Origin: Streptomyces sp. SolWspMP-5a-2 | Lineage (GTDB): Bacteria; Actinomycetota; Actinomycetes; Streptomycetales; Streptomycetaceae | NCBI RefSeq assembly: GCF_900091845.1 | Contig: NZ_FMCI01000280.1 | Coordinates: 1-36,490, forward strand | DNA: 36,490 bases | Direction: 5' to 3' | Shown: positions 30,580-36,490 of the stretch, piece after piece | How positions within the stretch are numbered: the stretch's first letter is position 1 | Layout of the letters: the number at the start of each line of letters is the position of its first letter | The notes under the pieces: model-generated | Database searches by the model: none | Seen by the model: the letters and a program-made list of their open reading frames with translations, nothing else | What the model was told of the DNA's origin: nothing | Position numbers and translations under genes: made by a program

Positions 30580-31269
30580 ATGCAGGGGACCGAGACGCCG
30601 ACGTCACCGTCGTCCGCCGACGCCTACACCCCGACCGACCGCACCGTCCCGACCCGTTCCGCGGACCGGGCGTCGTACGACAGGGAGCTGGTGCACGCGA
30701 TACTCGACGAGGGGTACGTCGGCCACCTCGGCTTCGTGCGCGACGGCAGGCCTGTCGTGCTGCCGACGCTCTACGGGCGGGTCGGCGAGCGCCTGTACGT
30801 GCACGGTTCGACGGGGTCGCGCCCGCTGCGGATGACCGGCCAGGCCGACCCCGGACTCGCGGTGTGCCTCACCGTCACGCACGTGGACGCGCTGGTCCTG
30901 GCCCGCTCCGCGTTCCACCACTCGATCAACTACCGCTCGGTGGTGGTGCACGGCATCGCCCACGACGTGACCGACCCGCAGGAGAAGCGGGCCGCCCTCG
31001 ACGCCCTCGTCGACCACGTCGTGCCGGGGCGGTCCGCCGACTCGCGGCCCGGCAACAAGAAGGAGCTGGCCGCCACCGCCGTCATCAGGCTCGACCTCGA
31101 CGAGGTGTCCGCGAAGCTGCGCACCGGCGGGGTCAACGACGAGCCCGAGGACCTGTCCCTCCCGCACTGGGCCGGTCTGGTCCCGCTGCGCAAGGGCTAC
31201 GGCGATCCGATCGCCGACGGCGACCTCGCGCCCGAGGTGCCCCTCCCCGGCTACCTCACGGTGTCGTGA
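30580..31269 (+). CDS. PPOX-fold flavin-binding protein (pyridoxamine oxidase-like)
   Basis: A 229-aa protein. GYVGHLGFVRDGRPVVLPTLYGRVGERLYVHGSTGSRPLRM and LARSAFHHSINYRSVVVHG are hallmark blocks of the nitroimidazole-resistance/PPOX-like flavin-binding family (PF12900). C-terminal LSLPHWAGLVPLRKGYGDP is also typical. ATG 30580 has GAGGGAG 7 nt upstream. It is first gene of a two-gene operon with a PaiB-type protein (1-bp overlap), divergent from a MocR regulator. A link to vitamin B6 or amine metabolism is plausible but inferred from context only. Confidence 0.88.
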   Translation: MQGTETPTSPSSADAYTPTDRTVPTRSADRASYDRELVHAILDEGYVGHLGFVRDGRPVVLPTLYGRVGERLYVHGSTGSRPLRMTGQADPGLAVCLTVTHVDALVLARSAFHHSINYRSVVVHGIAHDVTDPQEKRAALDALVDHVVPGRSADSRPGNKKELAATAVIRLDLDEVSAKLRTGGVNDEPEDLSLPHWAGLVPLRKGYGDPIADGDLAPEVPLPGYLTVS

Positions 31270-31916
31270 TGCTGATCCACCCCTGGGACGCGCCCCGCGA
31301 CGACGCCGAGTGGCAACACTGGCTCGCCGCCCACGACTTCGGGCAGCTCGCGGTCAACGGCCCGCCGGGCGAACCCCCGCACGTCCAGCCCCTGCACTTC
31401 GCCTACGACGCCGGACGCGGCGAGGCCGTCACCCACCTGGCGCGGCCCAACCCGCTCTGGGCCGACCTCCGGGCCCGCCCCGAGGTGGTGCTGAGCGTGG
31501 TCGACGACTACGTGTTCGTCCCCGGCCCGTGGCAGGCCCCGCCGGACACCCCGGCCGAGCACGGCGTGCCGACCAGCTTCTACGCGGCCGTCCAACTCCG
31601 GTGCCTGGCCCACGTCGTGGACGACCCTGCCGACAAGGCGGCCCTGCTCAACCGGCAGATGGGCCACTTCCAGCCGGAGGGCGGCTCCGCGCGGGCGGCG
31701 GCGGGCGAGGAGCCGTACGGCAGGATGCTCGCCGGGATCCGCGGGCTGCGGCTCGAAGTGGTCGGTGTGCGGGCGAAGTTCAAGTACGCGGCGCACAAGC
31801 CGGAGGAGGTGCAGGACCGGATCGTGGCGGGGCTGACGAGCCGCGGCGGCACCGGGGACGCGGCGGCCCGCGAGCACCAGCTCCGCCGCCGGGGGGTGTG
31901 GTCCCCGACGCGCTGA
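31269..31916 (+). CDS. PaiB-family FMN-binding protein
   Basis: A 215-aa protein with LIHPWDAPRDDAEWQHWLAAHDFGQL, PHVQPLHFAYDAG, VLSVVDDYVFVPGPW, VPTSFYAAVQLRCLAHVVDD, LNRQMGHFQPEGG and VRAKFKYAAHK. These are the standard PaiB (PF04299) blocks; the family is labelled a negative transcriptional regulator but has a flavin-reductase-like split barrel. ATG 31269 overlaps the upstream stop in TGATG (a GTG one codon earlier is possible). It is co-transcribed with the PPOX gene, so the two may act on a common substrate. Confidence 0.87.
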   Translation: MLIHPWDAPRDDAEWQHWLAAHDFGQLAVNGPPGEPPHVQPLHFAYDAGRGEAVTHLARPNPLWADLRARPEVVLSVVDDYVFVPGPWQAPPDTPAEHGVPTSFYAAVQLRCLAHVVDDPADKAALLNRQMGHFQPEGGSARAAAGEEPYGRMLAGIRGLRLEVVGVRAKFKYAAHKPEEVQDRIVAGLTSRGGTGDAAAREHQLRRRGVWSPTR

Positions 31917-32304
31917 CCGGCCGCGCGACCGGGCGGGGTGGACCCCGTCAGGGACCGGGCGAGGGGGCGTGCCATGCGGGCGCGGGCCGGAGCGCGGGGG
32001 CGCTCGGGCGTCGACTGGGGCACGGGCCCGCACCCCCTCCCCGGACCAGGGCGAGGTCGCTCAGGACCGGGCAAGGCCACCTCCGTCCAGCCCCGGCACG
32101 GGCGAACACCCGCCCGGGACCGAGCGAACACCCGCCCCGGGACCGAGCCGAGTCATCCCGGGGACCGGGCAAGCCCCCCAACTCCAGTCCTGACGCGGGC
32201 GCACGCCCCGACCCAGTCATGGCCACCCCGCTCCCCCGTGAGCGCAGGAGCACGCCCCCCCCCCCCGGCGCCAACCCCCCGTCACCGCGCCACCGTTCGC
32301 ACCC
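31917..32304. other. Low-complexity intergenic region
   Basis: About 390 bp between PaiB and the convergent EamA gene. It contains a direct repeat GCGAACACCCGCC(C)CGGGACCGA at 32102-32123 and 32124-32146, several GGGACCGGGC variants, and a run of 12 C at 32255-32266. No ORF with a start and ribosome binding site was recognised, and no clear terminator. Confidence 0.6.
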
Positions 32305-33261
32305 TCACGCCGTCACCGCCCCCTCCCTCCCCGGCCCCCGTACCTCTCCGACCGCGAGGCCCGCGACCGAGCCCAGCATCAGGACCGTCCCCGCCAGGGT
32401 CGTCGCGGTGAGGTGCTCGCCGAGCAGGACGACCGCGAGGACGGCCGCCGCGACCGGTTCCAGGAGCATCACCACCGAGACGGTGGCCGAGCGCACGACG
32501 GCCGCCCCGGCGAAGTAGAGGGCGTACGCGAGCGCGGTGGGCACGGCCGCGATGTACGCGACCAGCCAGATCAGCCGCACCGGGTCGGCGGTGTGCGGCA
32601 CCAGTCCCTCGGCCAGGGCCAGGGGCAGCAGGCACACGCTGGTGACGGCGAACGCGCCGACCGACGTGTCCCCGCCCCCCTCGCGTCCCCACCGCCGGGT
32701 CAGCAGCGTCATCGCGCAGTACCCGGCGGCGGAGAGCAGCGCGAGCAGCACGCCCCAGGGTCGCACCGTCGCGCCGCCCCCGCCGAGCACCAGGACCGCG
32801 AGCCCGGCGAGGGCCACGGCGACGGCGGCGGCGCCGCCCCGTCCGAGCCGCTCGCCCAGGGTGAGGCGCGCGCCGAGGGAGATGAGGACGGGCCCGGCGC
32901 CGAGCGTCACGACGGTGGCCACCGCGAGACCGGTGGCGCCGACGGCGGCGAAGTAGGCGGTCTGGAAGACCGCGAGCCCCAGACCGGTCGCGACGGCCCG
33001 CGCCGACCGGCGGCGCAGCGGCACCACGGCGGCGGGACCGGCGGGGCCTGCGGGGCGTGCGGGGTTCGGACGCAGGGGCCGGACCGCGAGCAGCAGGACC
33101 AGGCCGACCGCGCAGCGCCAGAAGGAGAGGGCGACGGGGCCGAGGTCGCTGATCCGGTAGACCAGCGCGGCGCCGGCGCCCGCGGTGCCCCAGGCGACAC
33201 CGGCGACGATCAGGAAGAGGAGGCCGCGCCCGACGGGCAGGCCGGAGGAAGGGTTCGACAC
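32305..33261 (-). CDS. EamA/DMT-family transporter under leader-peptide control
   Basis: A 318-aa transporter with ten predicted membrane segments: GVAWGTAGAGAALVYRISDL opens the first EamA repeat and GVLLALLSAAGYCAMTLLTRRW the second. It ends with VVMLLEPVAAAVLAVVLLGE, the conserved terminal EamA motif. GTG 33261 has GGAGA about 6 nt upstream. A roughly 150-nt structured leader with a 12-aa polyproline peptide precedes it. It lies downstream of a second, distinct EamA gene on the same strand. The substrate is unknown; amino-acid or antibiotic efflux is typical of the family. Confidence 0.9.
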   Translation of the reverse strand: MSNPSSGLPVGRGLLFLIVAGVAWGTAGAGAALVYRISDLGPVALSFWRCAVGLVLLLAVRPLRPNPARPAGPAGPAAVVPLRRRSARAVATGLGLAVFQTAYFAAVGATGLAVATVVTLGAGPVLISLGARLTLGERLGRGGAAAVAVALAGLAVLVLGGGGATVRPWGVLLALLSAAGYCAMTLLTRRWGREGGGDTSVGAFAVTSVCLLPLALAEGLVPHTADPVRLIWLVAYIAAVPTALAYALYFAGAAVVRSATVSVVMLLEPVAAAVLAVVLLGEHLTATTLAGTVLMLGSVAGLAVGEVRGPGREGAVTA

Positions 33262-33295
33262 GAGAGTTCTCCGCGGAGTGCAGAAAGCCGGAAGG

Positions 33296-33420
33296 CGTCC
33301 GGTCGTGCCCCCGGAGGGGCGGACCGGCCGGACGCGTGGACCTCGTCCGCGGGCGCCACGGCCCGGCCCGGCGGCGGTCGCCGGGCGGGGTCGGGGTTCA
33401 GCCCGCCGTCAGGCGGCGGG
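33296..33420 (-). promoter_or_regulatory. Structured leader with competing hairpins before the EamA gene
   Basis: Three stems (forward spelling): CCCGCCG-TCAGG-CGGCGGG at 33402-33420, whose loop is the leader stop codon region; CCCGGCG-GCGGT-CGCCGGG at 33367-33385; and CGTCCGG...CCGGACG at 33296-33334, with an inner GCCCC/GGGGC stem. CGGCGG at 33370 can pair instead with CCGCCG at 33403, excluding the first two stems. This is consistent with a ribosome-position-dependent switch. Confidence 0.5.
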
Positions 33421-33447
33421 AGGCGGAAGAACGAGCGTGTTCGGCAT
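33409..33447 (-). CDS. 12-aa polyproline leader peptide (MPNTLVLPPPAA)
   Basis: ATG 33447 follows TAGGGT (complement of 33455-33460) by exactly 7 nt, so this mini-ORF is probably the leaderless 5' end of the EamA mRNA. The peptide contains a Pro-Pro-Pro stretch, a known ribosome-pausing sequence normally relieved by EF-P. Its TGA sits in the loop of a perfect 7-bp hairpin. The TAG stop of the upstream EamA gene forms the first three bases of the -10. Confidence 0.6.
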   Translation of the reverse strand: MPNTLVLPPPAA

Positions 33448-33457
33448 GGTCACGACC

Positions 33458-34462
33458 CTAGACGACGGTTCCGCGGGCGGACAGGTCACGTTCCGGGCCG
33501 CCGCTCGCCACCGGGCTCCCCGACGACCCGGCGGGCGCCGAGGACTGCGCGATGAACGCGCCGACGAGCACGACCCCGCCGCCGACGAGCTGCGCGGCCC
33601 CGAGGTGTTCGCCGAGCAGCACCCAGGCCAGCACGGTGGCGACGACCGCCTCCAGGCAGGCGACGACCCCGGCGACCTGCGGCGACAGCCGCCGCACCGA
33701 CACCACCCCGGTGACGTAGGCGACGACGGTGGCGATCAGGACGACCCAGGCCAGCAGGGCGACGGCCGGGACCGCGGTGCCGTCGAGGTCGGCGGTGCCC
33801 GCCAGCACCGTCCAGTCCAGGTCCCAGGGGCGGGCGACGGCGCTCAGCACGACGGCGCCGACCAGCAGGCCGTAGGCGATCACGCCGAGCGGGTCGGGGG
33901 CGTCGTCGCCCGCGTCGCTGCCCTGGTCGGAGAGGACGAAGTAGCCGACCTGGCAGCAGGCGGCGGCGAGCGCGAGGAGCAGGCCGAGGAGGTCGAAGCG
34001 CAGCCCGGACCAGACCTCGACGACGCAGGCGAGGCCGCCGACGGCGAGGACCACCCCGAGCGCGGCGGCCCGGCTGACCGGCCGTCGCTGCACGAACCGC
34101 ACCCAGGCGAGGACCAGCGCGGGCGCCAGGTACTCGACGAGGAGCGCGACGCCCACCGGGATGCGGGAGATCGCGGCGAAGTAGCAGGCCTGGACCCCGG
34201 CCACGGCGAGCAGTCCGAAACCGGCGAGCAGCGCGGGCCGGCGGAGCACGAGGGCGCGGTGTTGGTAGGCGACCGGCAGCATCACCAGGGCGGCGCCGGT
34301 GACGCGCAGCCACACCACGTGGAGCGGGTCGAGGCCCGCCTCGATCAGGGGTTTGGCGGCGACGCCCGATCCGCCGAAGGCGAGGGCGGAGACGAGGGCG
34401 AGTCCGAGTCCGACGCCTTTGCCGGGGCCCGTCCGATCACTGGCTGAGGTGTGCACGGGCAC
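33458..34462 (-). CDS. EamA/DMT-family transporter (second copy)
   Basis: A 334-aa transporter with ten predicted membrane segments. LALVSALAFGGSGVAAKPLIEAGL opens repeat 1, and CYFAAISRIPVGVALLVEYLAPALVLAWVRF is the typical RhtA-like central region, suggesting amino-acid or threonine/homoserine-type export. The end of repeat 2 is VVACLEAVVATVLAWVLLGE. Start chosen as GTG 34462; GTG 34456 is equally possible and has CATCAT about 6 nt upstream. Its stop codon overlaps the promoter of the leader peptide for the next EamA gene. Sequence divergence between the two EamA proteins argues against a recent duplication. Confidence 0.88.
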   Translation of the reverse strand: MPVHTSASDRTGPGKGVGLGLALVSALAFGGSGVAAKPLIEAGLDPLHVVWLRVTGAALVMLPVAYQHRALVLRRPALLAGFGLLAVAGVQACYFAAISRIPVGVALLVEYLAPALVLAWVRFVQRRPVSRAAALGVVLAVGGLACVVEVWSGLRFDLLGLLLALAAACCQVGYFVLSDQGSDAGDDAPDPLGVIAYGLLVGAVVLSAVARPWDLDWTVLAGTADLDGTAVPAVALLAWVVLIATVVAYVTGVVSVRRLSPQVAGVVACLEAVVATVLAWVLLGEHLGAAQLVGGGVVLVGAFIAQSSAPAGSSGSPVASGGPERDLSARGTVV

Positions 34463-34554
34463 ATGATGACAGGCGACGACATGAGCGTCACCCTCGTTGG
34501 CACCTGTCTCGCACACTGGACGCGCCGGAGCCGGAGGCGGTCGGCGGGGTCGCG

Positions 34555-35199
34555 TCAGTCGGTGGTCTCCCACCACGCGGCGGCGCCCTCGCGGGCGAGC
34601 TGCTTCTCGATCCGGGCGAGGACGTCGTGGCGGTCGAGTCCGGCCCGCTCCAGCACCTCGGCGGAGCGCGCGCCGGGATCGGCGACGAGAGCCGCGAAGA
34701 GGTGCAGCCCGCGGGCCGGTCCGTGGTCGCGGGCGAGCACGCGGGCACGGTCCATGGCGAGGGCGGCGAGCGGGGAGAGTCCGTCGGAGTCGACCGTGGG
34801 GGCCTCGGCGCCGGATCCGGGACGCGGGTGCGGTCGCCCGGGGCCGGCGGCCGGGTCCGCGGTGCCGGGGCGTTCGACCAGGCCGCGCCAGCGGAGTCCG
34901 TAGCCGATGCTGCGCTGGACGAGGTAGCCGAGCAGCCGGACGATCTCGGGGCCGTCGTCGAGGACGGTGCGGGCCTCGGGGTCCTGCTCCAGGAGGGAGT
35001 GCAGGAGGTGCGCGGTGTCGATCTGGCGGTCGTCGTCCCGTACGGCGCGGCGGCGGGCGCCGGACACCACCGCCGCCAGCTCGGCGCTGAGCGGGGCGTC
35101 GTCGTCGACGGGGGGTCTTGCGGTCCGGTCGCCGAGGGGCTGCCGGGGAAGGGGCGATTGCACGGGTACCACCCCATCAGCCGTCCGCATTCCGGTCAT
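34555..35199 (-). CDS. Clp_N-domain protein without ATPase domain
   Basis: A 214-aa protein with two Clp_N-like repeats: DDRQIDTAHLLHSLLEQDPEARTVL...IVRLLGYLVQ and LAMDRARVLARDHGPARGLHLFAALVADPGARSAEVLERAGLD. There is no Walker motif, so it is not a chaperone ATPase. Stand-alone Clp_N proteins may act as adaptors or ligand-binding regulators. Start chosen as ATG 35199 (MTGMRTAD); ATG 35190 or downstream GTGs are possible. A short ORF with a strong ribosome binding site ends inside its 5' end, hinting at translational coupling. Confidence 0.8.
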   Translation of the reverse strand: MTGMRTADGVVPVQSPLPRQPLGDRTARPPVDDDAPLSAELAAVVSGARRRAVRDDDRQIDTAHLLHSLLEQDPEARTVLDDGPEIVRLLGYLVQRSIGYGLRWRGLVERPGTADPAAGPGRPHPRPGSGAEAPTVDSDGLSPLAALAMDRARVLARDHGPARGLHLFAALVADPGARSAEVLERAGLDRHDVLARIEKQLAREGAAAWWETTD

Positions 35200-35254
35200 C
35201 GGCGTGACGAAGCATCTTGCCGTCCCACGCAGAGTGGACGGCGGCGCCCGACAT
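35177..35254 (-). CDS. Candidate 25-aa ORF overlapping the Clp_N gene start
   Basis: The ORF begins MSGAAVHSAWDGKMLRHADD and ends RNADG. It is preceded by GAGGAGGAG, the best Shine-Dalgarno sequence in this intergenic region although only 2-3 nt from ATG 35254. Its last 23 bp overlap the Clp_N gene in another frame. It could be a coupling ORF or small protein. Alternatively the purine run may be chance. Confidence 0.3.
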   Translation of the reverse strand: MSGAAVHSAWDGKMLRHADDRNADG

Positions 35255-35343
35255 CTCCTCCTCACGGATGAGATCTGAGCGGATCGGGGCCGCGCCCGGC
35301 CCGGGAGACCCCGTTCCGCCGGGTCCGGCGGGCTCCACATTTC

Positions 35344-35358
35344 CTGACGGTTCATCAG
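35344..35358. promoter_or_regulatory. Interrupted palindrome in the SRPBCC promoter region
   Basis: CTGACGGTTCATCAG (arms CTGA/TCAG, partly extended) lies in the AT-rich patch before a -10-like TATTGA, about 68 bp ahead of the SRPBCC start. A TetR-type operator is plausible. The surrounding 35255-35425 holds no further gene. Confidence 0.35.
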
Positions 35359-35425
35359 TATTGAATGTTGCGGGGGCTGGAGCTACGTTCCGCGACACCG
35401 TAGCCCGACACGAAGAGGTGGTCGC

Positions 35426-35854
35426 ATGGCCGAGGTCAGCGCGGAGGCACGTATCGAGGCCCCCGCCGAGAAGGTGTGGGCGCAGCTCATGGACTGGTCC
35501 GCGTACGGCGAGTGGAACGCGACCCACACCGGCTTCCCCAAGGGCGTCCCGGCGGATCTCGCGACCGGCGGGACGTACGAGGAGAACATGAAGCTGATGG
35601 GCTTCCCCGCCGAGGTCGAGTGGACGGTGGAGGCGCTGGAGCCCGGCCGTCTCTTCGCGACCCGGGGCAAGGGCCCGATGGCGGTGACGGTCGCCAACCG
35701 CTACACGCTCACCCCGGACGGCGGGGCGACGACGGTGCGGATCGACGCCGAGTTCACCGGCGCGGCGGTCTCGCTGATGGCGGGCAAGCTGAAGGACTCG
35801 GCGCGGGCGGCGCTGGAGGAGTCGCTGCGGAAGCTCGCGGGACTGGTGACGTGA
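35426..35854 (+). CDS. SRPBCC-family (polyketide cyclase/START-like) protein
   Basis: A 142-aa protein of standard SRPBCC length. It starts VSAEARIEAPAEKVWAQLMDWSAYGEWNATHTGFP (strand, helix and helix with the conserved W-x-x-WxxY-xxWN), has VEWTVEALEPGRLFATRGKG in the middle, and ends with a long helix (DSARAALEESLRKLAGLV). The fold binds hydrophobic ligands in a deep cavity. No catalytic role can be assigned. ATG 35426 has AGAGGTGG 4 nt upstream. It is followed by a strong terminator. Confidence 0.9.
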   Translation: MAEVSAEARIEAPAEKVWAQLMDWSAYGEWNATHTGFPKGVPADLATGGTYEENMKLMGFPAEVEWTVEALEPGRLFATRGKGPMAVTVANRYTLTPDGGATTVRIDAEFTGAAVSLMAGKLKDSARAALEESLRKLAGLVT

Positions 35855-35861
35855 GCCGGGG

Positions 35862-35900
35862 CGGAGGTGCCCCTCGGACGGCGTCCGAGGGGCACCTCCG
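35862..35900. terminator. Strong hairpin terminator between convergent genes
   Basis: An 18-bp perfect stem: CGGAGGTGCCCCTCGGAC (35862-35879) and its complement (35883-35900), with a GGC loop. It begins 7 nt past the SRPBCC stop. No T tract follows, but the stem is the most stable in the window and may also stop read-through from the PadR side. Confidence 0.85.
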
Positions 35901-35979
35901 GCAGACCCGCGCGGGACATCAGGGGCAGCCCCACCAGCAGGGGGGCGAGCCACCACGGGTAGCCCCATCGCACCGCCGG

Positions 35980-36490
35980 TCAGTCCTCGTCGGCGAGGAT
36001 CAGGTACAGCTTCTTGCGGGCGTCGTTGATGACGGTCAGCGCCTTCTCGCGCTGTTCCTTGCTGCCGGTCTTCCAGACCTGACCGAAGGCCTCCATCAGG
36101 CCGAAGCCCGCCTGCCGGATCTCGCCGAGCGCCTCCCAGTCGACGCCGCGGGAGGCTTCCTCCCAGGGCGCCTCGGGGCCCTCGTCGGCCGCGGCGCGGC
36201 CGGACTCGGTGAGTGAGAACAGCTTCTTGCCGCCCTCGCTCTCGCTGGCGATCAGCCCCTCGTCCTCCAGCAGCTGGAGGGTGGGGTACACCGAGCCGGG
36301 GCTGGGCTTCCACGCCCCGCCGCTGCGCTCGGCGATCTCCTGGATCATCTCGTAGCCGTGCATGGACCGGTCCTTGAGCAGGGCCAGGATCGAGGCGCGC
36401 ACGTCACCGCGCCGCGCCCGGCCGCGGGGTCCGCCCCGCCCCCTGGGCCCCCACGGGCCGGGGCCGAAGCCGGGCCCGCCGAAGCCGAAG
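35980..36490 (-). CDS. PadR-family transcriptional regulator, 5' end off window
   Basis: The frame is open to the right edge. About 29 codons upstream of VRASILALLKD are Gly/Phe/Pro/Arg-rich (FGFGGPGFGPGPWGPRGRGG), a typical N-terminal tail of this Streptomyces PadR subgroup, so GTG 36402 is probably internal. The winged helix is ILALLKDRSMHGYEMIQEIAERSGGAWKPSPGSVYPTLQLLEDEGLI, followed by a KKLFSLTESGRAA wing and a C-terminal dimerisation helix (SKEQREKALTVINDARKKLY). It is a repressor of unknown target. It converges on the SRPBCC gene. Confidence 0.88.
   Translation of the reverse strand, partial: FGFGGPGFGPGPWGPRGRGGPRGRARRGDVRASILALLKDRSMHGYEMIQEIAERSGGAWKPSPGSVYPTLQLLEDEGLIASESEGGKKLFSLTESGRAAADEGPEAPWEEASRGVDWEALGEIRQAGFGLMEAFGQVWKTGSKEQREKALTVINDARKKLYLILADED

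Overview
The window is chromosomal DNA from a high-GC actinomycete, almost certainly a Streptomyces. Supporting signs are third-position GC bias near saturation, long antisense shadow frames, frequent GTG starts, several apparently leaderless genes with a -10 hexamer about 7 nt before the start codon, and Streptomyces-type proteins. These include a divergent third elongation factor Tu, an actinobacterial apolipoprotein N-acyltransferase, a MocR regulator and a Clp_N-only protein. From memory, tuf3, lnt, ung and the fabG-like pair occur in this order in the S. coelicolor SCO13xx region; I could not align this. No rRNA, tRNA, CRISPR array, transposase or integrase was seen.

Layout. 1-851: 3'-truncated (-) sigma/zinc-finger-like protein. 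1208-2149: GalU. 2393-4002: hotdog thioesterase-like gene and a secreted or membrane protein. 4043-6565: spermidine-synthase-like protein, tuf3 and a candidate tuf3 leader peptide. 6834-8373: AlkD-like repair protein and a TVP38/DedA-like membrane protein. 8384-11171: three-gene (-) operon (Gfo/Idh/MocA oxidoreductase, PmoA-like protein, cupin) joined by 4-bp overlaps, with a LacI-type operator upstream. 11973-13801: UppP, a 59-aa protein and a chloramphenicol-phosphotransferase-like kinase. 13866-15315: SDR with a perfect palindromic operator, then a SnoaL-like protein. 15785-20179: Lnt, a second Gfo/Idh/MocA enzyme overlapping it tail to tail, a DinB protein, a lipoprotein and a TPR-like protein. 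20322-22791: Ung and two SDR/FabG genes. 22915-25117: DUF3037/HipA-like kinase pair and a PEP-mutase/isocitrate-lyase-family enzyme. 25336-27031: Rieske lipoprotein, degenerate isochorismatase-fold protein and a PPOX flavoprotein. 27148-31916: LysR/EamA divergent pair, then a MocR regulator divergent from a PPOX + PaiB operon. 32305-34462: two EamA transporters with a polyproline leader peptide between them. 34555-36490: Clp_N protein, SRPBCC protein, a strong terminator and a 5'-truncated PadR regulator.

Two themes stand out. First, at five loci the 3' tail of a gene, including its stop codon region, is repeated in tandem just downstream (thioesterase, tuf3, AlkD-like, PPOX, MocR). Second, two genes (tuf3 and one EamA transporter) are preceded by short leader ORFs followed by alternative hairpins, consistent with attenuation. 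The HipA-like/DUF3037 pair and the Gfo-PmoA-cupin operon are the least understood gene sets here. All functions are inferred from sequence motifs and remembered family features.
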